Part shown: positions 33,601 to 41,721 of the stretch, piece after piece
How positions within the stretch are numbered: position 1 is the stretch's first letter
Layout of the letters: each line of letters starts with the position of its first letter
Assembly (NCBI RefSeq): GCF_041296385.1
Contig: NW_027184078.1
Coordinates: 496,001-560,000 of the forward strand
From: Aphelocoma coerulescens
Taxonomy: Eukaryota > Chordata > Aves > Passeriformes > Corvidae
DNA: 64,000 nt
Direction: 5' to 3'
The notes under the pieces: generated by a model
The model's database searches: none
The model's input: the letters and a program-made list of their open reading frames with translations, nothing else
Told to the model about the DNA's origin: nothing
Translations under genes and position numbers: made by a program

Positions 33601-36600
33601 ACTGATCTCTTCCTTGGCTTTCAAATCCTTTTCCACCACGAGTTTGCTCTGGGAAGGAGCCTTGGCCTCTCTTCTGGACCTCTAGTCTTCCATGTGACAT
33701 GGAGACTTTTTTCTCTTACAGTTTTTACCTGTTGAAAGGAGTCTCAGCACCAGTGTGAGCCCTTCTAAACCTGGGCTTGGAGCTCCTGTGCTGCTGGTCA
33801 GGAATATTGAAAGGAACTCCAAGGCCTCCTCACTGCCCAACAGCCTGGCCATGGGGGAGAGCCCAGCCCATGCAAATTGCCAAGTGTTCCTTAAGGAAAG
33901 AACATTCACTGCCAGCATCCCAGCTGGAAAGAGCAGGGCCAGAAGAACAGCTGGCTTTAGAATCCACAGGGGGGATGGGATCCAGCAGAGTCCAGGCTGT
34001 CCTGTCTGTGCTGGGAAAAGCCCACTGCCAGGGCAGCTCTGCACCCTGGGAGCCTGGGCTCCGGGCATCTGCATGGGGATGGGGAATATAACAAAGGACT
34101 TTCTGGAAGCCCTTGAAGTGGGAATGTCTGGAGGAGTGAGATTGTTTGATCTCACTGCCCTAGACCCTCCTGCATCTTCTTCTTGCTTGGTAGGGGATTT
34201 TTTCCAAGTATTGTGGTATGTCCTGGCACTGATCTGCATGAAAAGGCTTCTCTTTGTGTGAGGGGAGGTCTCATAGAACCTCCCCTTGGTCATCTGTTGA
34301 TAGTCTGACAAGAGGATGAGTCTCATATAAGTGCAGAATCACAGAATCAAACCATCAAACAATGGTTTGGGTTTTACAAGACCTTATAGATCCTCTCTTT
34401 CCAACTCCCCTGCCATTTCTTTCCAGACTTCCACTAGACCACATTGCTCCAAGCCGTACCCAACCTGGCCTTGAACCCTTCCAGGGATGAGGCATCCACA
34501 GCTTCTACAGCAACCTGTGCCAGGGCCTCACCACCCTCACAGGGAAGATTTCTTCCTATTATCTAATTTAAATCTACCCTCCTACAGCTTAAAATCCATT
34601 CCACCTTGTCCTAGTAATCTGTGACCTTGTAAAATGTGCCTTATTGAAGCCACCTTTAGCTACTGGAAGGGTGTCAGAGACTGGGTATGTTCAACGTGGT
34701 GAGCCAATGCCTTTGTGCGTGTCTGTGTGTGTGTCCGCACATGTGTGTGTTTGTGCCTCTGTGTGTCTGTCTGTGTCTGTGTGTCTATTTCTGTCTGGGT
34801 CTGTGTTTCTGTCTGCGTGCCTGTGTGTCTGTCTCTGTGTCTGTCTTTATGTGTGTGTGTGTGTCTATGTTTGTGTGTCTGTGTCCGTGTGTCTGTGTGT
34901 CTGTGTGTCTCTGCGTCTGTGTCTGCATCTGTGTGTCTGTGCCTCTCTGTGTCCATGTGTGCGTTTGTATGTCTGTGTGTCTGTGTCCATGTGTGTGTCT
35001 CTGTATCTGTCTGTGTGTCCGTGTGTGTCTCTGTGTCTGTCTGCATCTGTGTGTCTCCATGTCAGTGTGCCTGTGTGTGTCTCTCTGTGTGTCCATGTGT
35101 GTCTGTGTGTGTGTCTCTGTCTCTGTGTGTGTCGGTGTGCCTGTGTGTGTCTCTCTGTGTGTCCCTCTACCTGCGTCCGGGTGTCTGTCTGTGTGTCTGT
35201 CTGTGTGTGTCAGTGTGCCTGTGCCTCTCTCTGTGTGTCCATGTGTGTGTCTGTGTCAGTGTGCCTTAGTCTGTCTCTCTGTGTGTCCATGTGTGTCTGT
35301 GTGTGTGTCTCTGTCTCTGTGTGTGTCGGTGTGCCTGTGTGTGTCTCTCTGTGTGTCCATGTGTGTCTGTGTGTGTCTCTGTCTCTGTGTGTGTCGGTGT
35401 GCCTGTGTGTGTCTCTCTGTGTGTCCCTCTACCTGCGTCCGGGTGTCTGTCTGTGTGTCTGTCTGTGTGTGTCGGTGTGCCTGTGCCTCTCTCTGTGTGT
35501 CCATGTGTGTGTCTGTGTCAGTGTGCCTGTGTCTGTCTCTCTGTGTGTCCATGTGTCTCTCTGTGTGTGTGTCTGTCTGTGTGTGGTTGGGGGCAGTGAG
35601 ACAGTGCCCCTCCCCATCAGTTTGGCTGTCAATCAATTACACATTGGGTGGGGCTGTCCCAATCCAGCCTCTGATTGGCTGAGGTTCCAGAAGTCCCACC
35701 TAGAAGGCAGGGCCTACAGGGTGCCAAGGGTTTAAAAGGGGTGACCATGGTGTTCCCTGTTGTCACATCCTGCCAGCTGCTTCAGAGTTCTGATTCAACT
35801 CGTGCTGGAACCCTATGATAGCTATATCTGTGCTTTTCTATATATATTTCTGTCTTTCTCTCTTCTCCTAATTCTCTTTTCATGGAACTTTGTGGGTAGC
35901 TTAGTATCTTAAGGATTTAAAAGTTTCTAGGTTAAATGGGCTAAGTAAATGCTAAGTTAATGAAGTTAATACCGAATTAATGCTAAATGACGTTATTATA
36001 AGTGCTTTCATGTTGAATTTAGTGTTGTATTTAATCCTTTTGCCAAAGTTTCCTTAATCTTCTATATTTTTGCAGTAAACTTTTCTGTGATTTTCACGTC
36101 TTGAGAATATCTGGTGGAGATTCCTCCTTTGTGCTAGCTAGAATAAAGGAACCTTGAGTTTAACCCCTGAATTTAAGTATCCAAGGTGTAACAAAGGGTC
36201 TCTAAAGTCTGCCTGGAGCCTTCTCTGCTTCCATTGTTTGTCATAATTACGATGGACAATGAGCATGGACCATTCTAGATACACCAGCTGGGTGCTCTTG
36301 ATGCAGCAAAACAGCTGACAACACACCAGTCCTCCAGCCCTGGAAGACATCTAGGACAGATAGAACCCACAGTCATGGACTAAATGGACTCAGCAGATAT
36401 CTGATGGGATGACTGTGGAGATGATACCTGTGTTTGCATACTTCTATACATATCTATATCTATCTATCTATTTATAGTAGATGGTATAGACTAACTGGTG
36501 GAAAATGTCCTGGTTCAGGCCAGGGTTAATTTTTGCAGTGTCTGGGAAGGGGCATGACCAGGACCCTAATGTTATTTGTTACAAACTCACATCACTGGCA

Positions 36601-39600
36601 GGGAGTAGGGGAAGTGGAAAGGGACACTGTCTCTTCTGGGGAAAAGGGGTTCCTTCTGGTCAAGAAAAAAGGGCACGGGGGGAAGTCATCCTGTATTTGT
36701 TTGTTGTCATGGGGTCCTTGGTGTGCATTTTGCATATGAATCACTCTCTCTTTTGTACAATTTTGTTATTAATATTGTTCTTGTTACTGGTTTTTTTTTT
36801 TTTTCTTCTCTCATTGCTGTTTCCAGTAAATTGTTCTTATCTAAAACCATGATCTTCACCTTTCGTGCCTCAAATTCTCAACTCCATCCCGCTGCAGCAG
36901 GAATGGAGAAGGAATAGGAGAGTGAGAGAACAGTGTGTGGTTAGGGAGAGTCTAAGTGGGAGCAGTGAACTGGGGAGTTCTATTCCTAAACCACAACACA
37001 GACACAAGCAGAGATGAGGCTGGAGACACAGAGCTTGAGAGAGGCAAGTAGTCTAAGGTCAGTACAGCTTTTGGGGAAGGGTCAGTCGTGCCTTGCAATC
37101 AGCAATGAAGTGCTGGTTTGGGCTCTTGGCCATGACACTCTGCCACAGGTTCTCCAGGCTTGGCTGGGCCCTGCTTCAGCTCCCAGCCAGGAAGAAAAAC
37201 AAGTCCACAAATGCCCCCAGAAAGGGCTGAGCATGGCTGTGCCCTCAGACACCACAGAGCTGGAACAGCTGGCACTGGACTGGGGAAAGGGGACCTGTCC
37301 CCAGCCATGGCTGCAGAGGCAGAGATCTCTGGAGAGGCCCTTGCCAAGGTGGGAGGCACCACTGACACTTGAGGGAAAAAGGTCCAGCTGTGATGAACGA
37401 GCTCCCCTGGAGGCTTGGGGGAGGATGAGACCAATGAAGGCAGAGGAAGGGACCCTTCTAATTCCCCCCAGGACAAGTCCCCCAATCCCATAGTCCTTCC
37501 TCCTCTTGCCTGTAGATACCATGAGCCACCCAAGCCCTCACCTGCATGTGGAGGCACCTCCCTTTTGCCTCTGGGTGACAGATGGTAAACTTCTACCTGC
37601 AAGAGAACTCAGCATTTCAGCTGAGTGGAAGCTAATGCATCTGTGTGCCAGAAGCAGACTCTATATGGTATTTCATCCTATTTGTCAGAGAGTAGTCTTA
37701 CAAGAGGCTAAGAAATTACATCCTGCAGCCTTGCTTCTGAAAACATGAGGTCCTATGAACCAAGAGCCCTTACCTCGAAATACAAGAACAGCACCAGCAG
37801 CCAATGTGAGAAGGAATAAAGGGAGTTGTATCCAGGAAGCAGAGACCCACTGAGATGCACCTGGAAAAACAGAATCTTTGAAAAAAATTATCTGAGTGTC
37901 ATCTGGCAATGTTCAATTTTACCCCCAAACTTAAGCACCTGCCCAAAGAGTTTCTGTGGAAATGAATGCAGAAATAGTCCCAGTTCTCCATGGGTGGGCA
38001 GAGCCTGCCTTCCCTTGGGATGTGCACAGCCTGTGGGGCAGGAGGGACCCTGCTCATTTCTCACTGCAGCCTGTCCTGCCTTCAGTGCGCCGTGATGCTC
38101 TGGGATGGGTCTGGCTGGACTGGAGAGCTGTCGCCTTCCCTGGCACTGGGAAGGGCCTCACAGGGCTCCTGAGACGGTGAACCTCCAGCAAAGACTTCTC
38201 AGGATGATGGGACTCACCTGAGAGGAGCACAGTAGTTTTCTTCTCCACCTGCAGCAGAGGGTTCAGGATTTGACAGGTGACTTTTCCCACTTGCTCTCCT
38301 GTAACTGTGACTCGACTCTAGACACTGAAGAGTTTCCTGCTGTCCTGGTGTATTTCAGTGTCTGCTGAAAGTCCCTGTCCATCCTCAGTAACCCACTGGA
38401 CAGTAGGTTTGGGGAGCCATCCCTGTGATCTGCAGCTAAGCTCGAGTCCTTGCCCTTGGGGGCCCTGAATTTCAATGAACACTTCCCCAGTACCTTAAAG
38501 GCAAGAGAGTTTGTTAGTGGGAGAAGTCTCCCTGAAAGTAGCTCTTCCTTGGATTCACAGCTCTTGCTTAACCCAGAGTTTCCTGCCAGTTTCTGTCAGT
38601 CCTTCACACAACCTTTCCAATGGTCTTTCTGTCATCCCACATTCCATCTGCCATAAATGCCAAATTTCCTTTGGCTGAGAAAGAGCTACAGTTTGGGATG
38701 GGTTTGTGTCTAAGCTCACCAGTATTTCATGGAGCCAGCAGGGAGAAGGTGTGTGGTTTGTATTCTTCTTTTGGAATGACTCTGTAGGAGCCCAAATCCA
38801 AGTTTGAGGATTGGTAAAGCAGGACACAGACCACTAAAGCCCAGTCATCTTTTTCCCGGGCACCTCCCCAGTCCATGCCAGCACTATAGGTGGGCAGAGA
38901 TGGTCACTGACAGGGACTGCGCCAAAGCTTCATCAGTGTGATGTGGTGGGAGGCACCACACACATTGCTGAGTCATGCTCCTGGTCAAAGCTGGATTTTA
39001 CAGGAATTTGTCCTGTGCAATAGTAGGAAATGGGCATTGTCTTGAAGCTTTTTCTCTCTCCTGTCCCAAAAGCATCTCTAATCCCCTTTGGATGAGAAAA
39101 TTTAGATCCGAAGTTAGGAAGAAATTCTTGACTAAGAGTGAGGCGCTGGCACAGTTTGCCCAGAGAAGCTGTGGATGTCCCATCCCTGAAAGTGTTCAAG
39201 GCCAGGTTGGACAGCACTTGGAATAATCTGCTCTAGTGGAAGGTGTTCCTGCCCATGGCTGGGAAGTTCAAATGAGAAATTCTTTTAGGGCCCTTCCAAC
39301 TCACACCATCGTGTGATTCTAAGATTCCCTGATTCTGTCATTCCATGCTCTTTTTGATCAGTGAATCCAGGCTGACCAGCTCCACCTGGCTTTATCAATA
39401 CCTGCACACAAACGGTGCCCACTGTCCAGCTGGGGTGGAAACTGGCAGCCCAGATCATCTCAGCCCAGATGAGAAGTCACAACAGGGAGGGCCCCATTCC
39501 CATCAGTCCCACGGCCAGGGATGCTGAGCACTTGGAGGTCTCTCAGGTGGGCTCACACCTCCCCAGCAGGGATTATTGCAGCTCGCCAGCCCCACATGGG

Positions 39601-40739
39601 TCAGAACAGGGCTCAGACTGGGCATGGAGCATCCAGAGCATCTTGACAGGTGGCCCAAGGGCTGCTGGAGTGGGGAAGTGATGTGTTGGGTCATATGAGG
39701 CAGCATCAGCTGGGGGACAGTGACCTTTCAGAGAGCTCTTTTCCCTCTGTAAGAGCTTCCCCCCTTCCCCACCCAGCGCAGGAAGTCTCCAACCTGCAAT
39801 GCTGAGCTTGGTGGATGTATCAGCGCTCCAGTCCCTGGATGTCACAATGCAACTGTACATTCCTTCATCTGCTGGCTGGACATTCTTCAGTGTCAGGGAC
39901 ACGTTCCCAGTGGCAAATCCATCTCCTGGCATGATGTTCTCCCACGGTATTTCTGCATTGGTTCGCCCCCAAACTGCCCGTATGTGTAGATGTCCTCTGT
40001 GTGCCCATCTGTGATTTTTATCCAGTGCACTTGGGGGTTGTCCAGTGGTTTTGTGGAAGAGATGGTGCAAGGAAGGATTGTATCCTGGCCGACAATTCCA
40101 ACTACATTCTCAGGAGAGGTGAGCTTAAAATTGTCTGTGAGTGAGCATCTGGCTGAAATCAATCAGAAAATGTACTGGTGTGAAGGAAACAGATCTAGGA
40201 GTAATAGTGGGGAACAACTGAAAGTAAATAGATTAGAGGGAGAAAACAGGATGATGAAAGTTGTACAGGATGGGATTATTTGGGGAAAAAAGAAAAAATA
40301 AATGCATAAAAGCATGTCCAGAGCCATTCCATGCAGGTCCCCAGCTGTCCCTGCCCCTTTGCAGCCCTGTGCCACCAGCAGCGGGGCAGCTGTGCCAATG
40401 CCAACTGCCCGTGCAGGCAGGGAAATGCTCCTGGCACTGGGGAGGGCTGGACAGGGCAGAGCTGCCTTGGCTTAGGGCTTCCCTGGCTCCACCAAGGGAG
40501 AGAAACTCCGGCTGCAAAGGGCTGGATTCCCCAAGAGCAGAGGGGCAGGGCAGCTCTGGCTCTTGTGGAGTTCAAATCAGGGCTGCTCAGGAGAGCATGA
40601 CCCTCAGCTCCTGCACTTCTGATCATCTGCAGGCTGGAATCCCCCAGAGAGGAGCAGAACAGCTCCTGGAAGCGTTACCTGAGACAGGGATGGCCAGAAG
40701 CAGGGCCAGAACCAACAGGAGCCATCTCCTCTGCTCCAT
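21114..40739 (-). CDS. butyrophilin-like gene with eight coiled-coil exons (gene 2; possibly a pseudogene)
   Basis: Fourteen exons can be traced on the minus strand with consensus splice sites and uniform phase 1: signal peptide 40679-40739, IgV 39794-40152, IgC 38218-38493, transmembrane 37774-37860, eight coiled-coil exons between 33052 and 23929, a 27-nt exon 22630-22656, B30.2 21114-21673. Frame restored in thought only, this would be about 895 residues: a type I membrane protein with an Ig ectodomain, a long intracellular rod and a B30.2 head. Butyrophilins of this layout act in T-cell regulation in mammals; chicken BG proteins have coiled-coil tails. The IgV exon has a one-base deletion and the IgC exon a TAG, whereas all cytoplasmic exons are open. 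That these two halves form one gene is inferred from order, strand and phase. Confidence 0.7.
22630..22656 (-). CDS. 27-nt phase-1 exon of gene 2
   Basis: Lies between TTTCCTACAG and GTAAGC. With one base from coiled-coil exon 8 it reads DLQELWSYR and passes one base to the B30.2 exon. Counterpart of 468-494 in gene 1. Confidence 0.75.
22660..23790. other. gene 2 intron, no other gene recognised
   Basis: Intron between the 27-nt exon and coiled-coil exon 8. The open frames at 23223-23558 and 23381-23791 lack recognisable domains. Bases 23690-23900 belong to the coiled-coil repeat unit. Confidence 0.5.
23929..24096 (-). CDS. coiled-coil exon 8 of 8 (gene 2)
   Basis: Fifty-six codons between TCTTACAG and TTAG|GTGAGC. 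Reads [38 protein letters not shown] and [14 protein letters not shown]. Resembles exon 1 more than the central exons in its LESLRLKD part. Open. Confidence 0.8.
24439..24603 (-). CDS. coiled-coil exon 7 of 8 (gene 2)
   Basis: Fifty-five codons between CTTCACAG and CTAG|GTGAGC. The first half ([20 protein letters not shown]) matches exons 5 and 6, but the second half ([18 protein letters not shown]) is very different, as if the exon were a mosaic. Open. Confidence 0.8.
24688..25137 (+). mobile_element. solo LTR in the intron next to coiled-coil exon 7
   Basis: The 450-bp element starts TGATGAGG and ends GCCACA. CCTAAA (24682-24687) and CTTAAA (25138-25143) flank it, a 6-bp duplication with one mismatch; the matching units near 27050 and 30125 keep the uninterrupted site. 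GTATAAGAATAG near 25037 and AATAAA at 25059-25064 fit a plus-strand LTR. Confidence 0.8.
26805..26969 (-). CDS. coiled-coil exon 6 of 8 (gene 2)
   Basis: Fifty-five codons, differing from exon 5 at only two residues by eye ([23 protein letters not shown]). Same splice sites. Lies 3076 bases from exon 5; the gap holds inserted repeat sequence. Confidence 0.85.
28430..29255. repeat. retroelement-derived sequence, inverted homologue of 19729-20870
   Basis: Read on the minus strand, it repeats the GC-rich block and the TTTGAAAGACAGGTGTCTGC end seen at 19729 onward. Open frames within it (28743-29045 and others) follow the repeat and are not taken as genes. It separates coiled-coil exons 5 and 6. 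Confidence 0.55.
29400..29640 (+). mobile_element. LTR-like fragment
   Basis: TATTAAATAAATAATT (AATAAA near 29571) followed by 'ctataatagacc' resembles 5440-5560 in the same orientation. No ends found. Confidence 0.35.
29881..30045 (-). CDS. coiled-coil exon 5 of 8 (gene 2)
   Basis: Fifty-five codons between CTTCACAG and CTAG|GTAAGC. Reads [37 protein letters not shown] and [15 protein letters not shown]. Nearly identical to exon 6 together with its flanks (about 0.8 kb), a recent duplication. Confidence 0.85.
30734..30898 (-). CDS. coiled-coil exon 4 of 8 (gene 2)
   Basis: Fifty-five codons between TTTGCAG and CTAG|GTAAGC. It has no Met near its start and is therefore easily missed. It reads [20 protein letters not shown], then [20 protein letters not shown] and [15 protein letters not shown]. 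Open. Confidence 0.8.
31307..31474 (-). CDS. coiled-coil exon 3 of 8 (gene 2)
   Basis: Fifty-six codons between TTTCACAG and CTAG|GTGAGC. Contains [19 protein letters not shown] and [18 protein letters not shown]. Open. Confidence 0.8.
31814..31981 (-). CDS. coiled-coil exon 2 of 8 (gene 2)
   Basis: Fifty-six codons between TTTATAG and CTAG|GTGAGC. Contains [20 protein letters not shown] and [18 protein letters not shown]. Open, phase 1 at both ends, so gain or loss of the exon keeps the frame. Confidence 0.8.
32119..32765 (+). mobile_element. solo LTR in the coiled-coil array, TSD ATTCCC
   Basis: A 647-bp element beginning TGTTGTGGTGACCC and ending GTACTGCATTA sits between coiled-coil exons 1 and 2. 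ATTCCC is present on both sides (32113-32118 and 32766-32771). AATAAA is at 32530-32535 on the plus strand. It is antisense to gene 2. Confidence 0.85.
32900..33052 (-). CDS. coiled-coil exon 1 of 8 (gene 2)
   Basis: Fifty-one codons between TTCACAG and CTAG|GTGAGC. Contains [20 protein letters not shown] and [18 protein letters not shown] with hydrophobic residues at heptad positions. Shortest exon of the array; its N-terminal part has five codons fewer than exons 2, 3 and 8. Fully open. Confidence 0.8.
33400..34335. other. gene 2 intron, no gene recognised
   Basis: Open frames on both strands (33755-34261, 33682-34326) have no recognised domain and overlap each other; they are probably chance. 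Confidence 0.4.
34337..34640 (-). mobile_element. CR1 3' end
   Basis: Starts at the plus-strand CAGAATCACAGAATC terminus and contains 'cttgaacccttccaggga', 'tcttcctattatctaatttaaatct' and related blocks typical of the CR1 3' region in minus orientation. Confidence 0.85.
34700..35590. repeat. (GTGTCT)n-type microsatellite with higher-order repeat
   Basis: About 890 bases of GTGTCT/GTGTGT variants. A distinctive stretch (GTCCCTCTACCTGCGTCCGG) occurs at 35161 and 35423, 262 bases apart, with matching flanks, showing a higher-order duplication. All six frames are open over long stretches only because the repeat lacks stops. It lies in the gene 2 intron between the transmembrane and coiled-coil exons. 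Confidence 0.95.
35600..36500. other. no gene; possible LTR remnants
   Basis: A TTTAAAAGGGG stretch near 35732 and TTCTATATATATTTC near 35838 could be promoter-like parts of an LTR. A TATC repeat lies at 36450-36475. Nothing coding is recognised. Confidence 0.3.
36506..36998 (+). mobile_element. ERVL-like solo LTR shared by both gene copies
   Basis: Starts TGTCCTGGTTCAGG and ends TAAACCACAACA, the typical ends of an avian ERVL-like LTR. No target duplication was found. Its 3' part and the neighbouring 37000-37100 recur inverted at 61790-62130, so it was present before the duplication. Confidence 0.7.
37774..37860 (-). CDS. gene 2 transmembrane exon
   Basis: Eighty-seven bases between TTTTTCCAG and CGAG|GTAAGG, phase 1. 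It encodes [20 protein letters not shown] followed by AAGAVLVFR, a single hydrophobic span ending in Arg, as in butyrophilin membrane exons. The inverted copy B carries the same exon at 58534-58620. Confidence 0.85.
38218..38493 (-). pseudogene. gene 2 IgC-like exon with in-frame TAG
   Basis: The exon starts after CCTTTAAG and ends CTCTCAG|GTGAGT; 276 bases, phase 1. The frame reads [27 protein letters not shown], then after the stop [13 protein letters not shown] and [14 protein letters not shown], i.e. the C-type domain of butyrophilins with both cysteines and the P-x-P-x-V-x-W strand. TAG is at 38320-38318, in frame (171 bases from the first full codon). The inverted copy at 54720-54841 has different bases at that point and no stop. 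Confidence 0.85.
39090..39345 (+). mobile_element. CR1 3' end in the IgV-IgC intron
   Basis: GTGTTCAAGGCCAGGTTGGA, 'ctctagtggaaggtgttcctgccc' and the terminal GTGTGATTCTAAGATTCC mark a CR1 3' end on the plus strand. Confidence 0.8.
39794..40152 (-). pseudogene. gene 2 IgV exon with one-base deletion
   Basis: The exon follows TTTCAG and ends GCATTGCAG|GTTGGA. It shows the V-set landmarks of butyrophilin/BG domains: GQDTILPC (first Cys), VHWIKI (core Trp), YRGRT, then [15 protein letters not shown] and [10 protein letters not shown] (second Cys). YRGRT and DGFAT are in different frames: between them 11 bases stand where 12 would keep the frame. Exon length is 359, one short of a multiple of three. 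As read, translation would run into a shifted frame before the second cysteine. A sequencing or assembly error is an alternative. Confidence 0.85.
40679..40739 (-). CDS. gene 2 signal-peptide exon
   Basis: From the ATG at 40739 the exon encodes [20 protein letters not shown], a classic signal peptide with a basic n-region and Leu-rich core, and ends in TCTCAG|GTAACG. Sixty-one bases leave one base for the next exon (phase 1). A possible 5'UTR acceptor (CCTGTTCCAG) lies near 40780. Confidence 0.8.
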
Positions 40740-40744
40740 CCCTG

Positions 40745-41715
40745 CAGTCCCCGGGGTTGGGATGATCCCGCAGGTGACCTGGAACAGGCACAGAAGGGAA
40801 GTGAGCAAAGAAGGGAAATACTCTCCCAACCCCGTGGATCTCTCTCACCTGGCACCTGGCACCAGCTGCGACTTCTGAAGATGCCAAGTGCTCAAAGAGT
40901 TGAGTTCAGACAGCAAGAAAACTTGTGCCTTTCCAGAGATCTCAGTTACCCCTGCAGCTTCTGGGAATTTCAGTCTAATATGCTGTCTTGGTTTGAGACA
41001 AATTGGAGGAAACGTCCAAAATGAACATATCCTCTAATAGAAGGCAGATTTCAGCAGCCCCCCCCCCAACCAGGTTCAGAAAGAAATTCCTCGGAGGAAA
41101 GTGAAAAAAAAACCTATTTACTTAAAAAGCAAAATCCATGCAGGCACGGAAAAAAGAATTAATAATGCTAAATAATAAAACTTCTCACTGTGGAGAAGAC
41201 CTGGAAAGATTTCAAAGTCCTTTCTTTGGGTGTGGCTCTGCCCTCTCCAGAGCTGGGATTCGGCATGGGCCCCTCTGGGCTGCAGTGTAGGACATCCCAG
41301 TGATGTTCTGGTGCTGCTGAACAGTCCAGAAGAGAAGAAGAAGCCAAAGTCCCAGGAAAATCTTTTTCCTCAGCTAATGAACGAGAAGCTAGCTAAAAAG
41401 CAATGCCGTGTAACTCTCTTCCCTGCTCCAGAAGCTGAGAGCTGAGGAGAAGAGCCGGCGAGTTATCTGTGTTTTTGAACACAGCTGCCAAAGGAATTCC
41501 ACTGCCTTCCCCCCACCTCTTGAGTCTGCCTTAAAGACACAGAAAGGCACAGGATTCACATCTTTGCATAGAGCAGGCAACAGGGGGATACAGCATCATA
41601 AAGTCACCCCAAGACATATGCTCCCAGGAAGCTATGACAGGGGATGCAAGAGAAAATTCAACCCAGTCCTGACTTCCTGCTGTGAAATTTAAGGGGCACA
41701 GTAGCTTAAATCTTT
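40745..41715. other. gene 2 upstream region; LTR-like piece at about 40982-41480
   Basis: TGTCTTGGTTTGAGACAAATTGG near 40984 resembles the start of an avian LTR, followed by a C-run, an A-run and 'aataataaaac'. Ends were not resolved. No clear promoter for gene 2 was recognised. Confidence 0.35.
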
Positions 41716-41721
41716 GGTTTG

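Larger units (their letters stand above)
36760..39655. repeat. inverted segmental duplication with 54340-62130
   Basis: Blocks match in inverted orientation: 39650-39350 with 54340-54660, 38330-37955 with 54718-55110, 37957-37680 with 58441-58670, 37500-37130 with 59030-59430, and 37100-36760 with 61790-62110. Differences in spacing come from insertions (the provirus, CR1 piece and others) and from loss of the IgC 5' half in copy B. Confidence 0.85.

Noticed and set aside
33755..34261. Possible exon on either strand
   Set aside because: Open frames overlap on both strands, no recognised motif, no matching copy in the duplicated regions.
34644..35735. 363-codon open frame rich in Cys, Val and Ser
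   Set aside because: It is a translation of the GTGTCT repeat; other frames on both strands are equally open and no domain or splice context exists.
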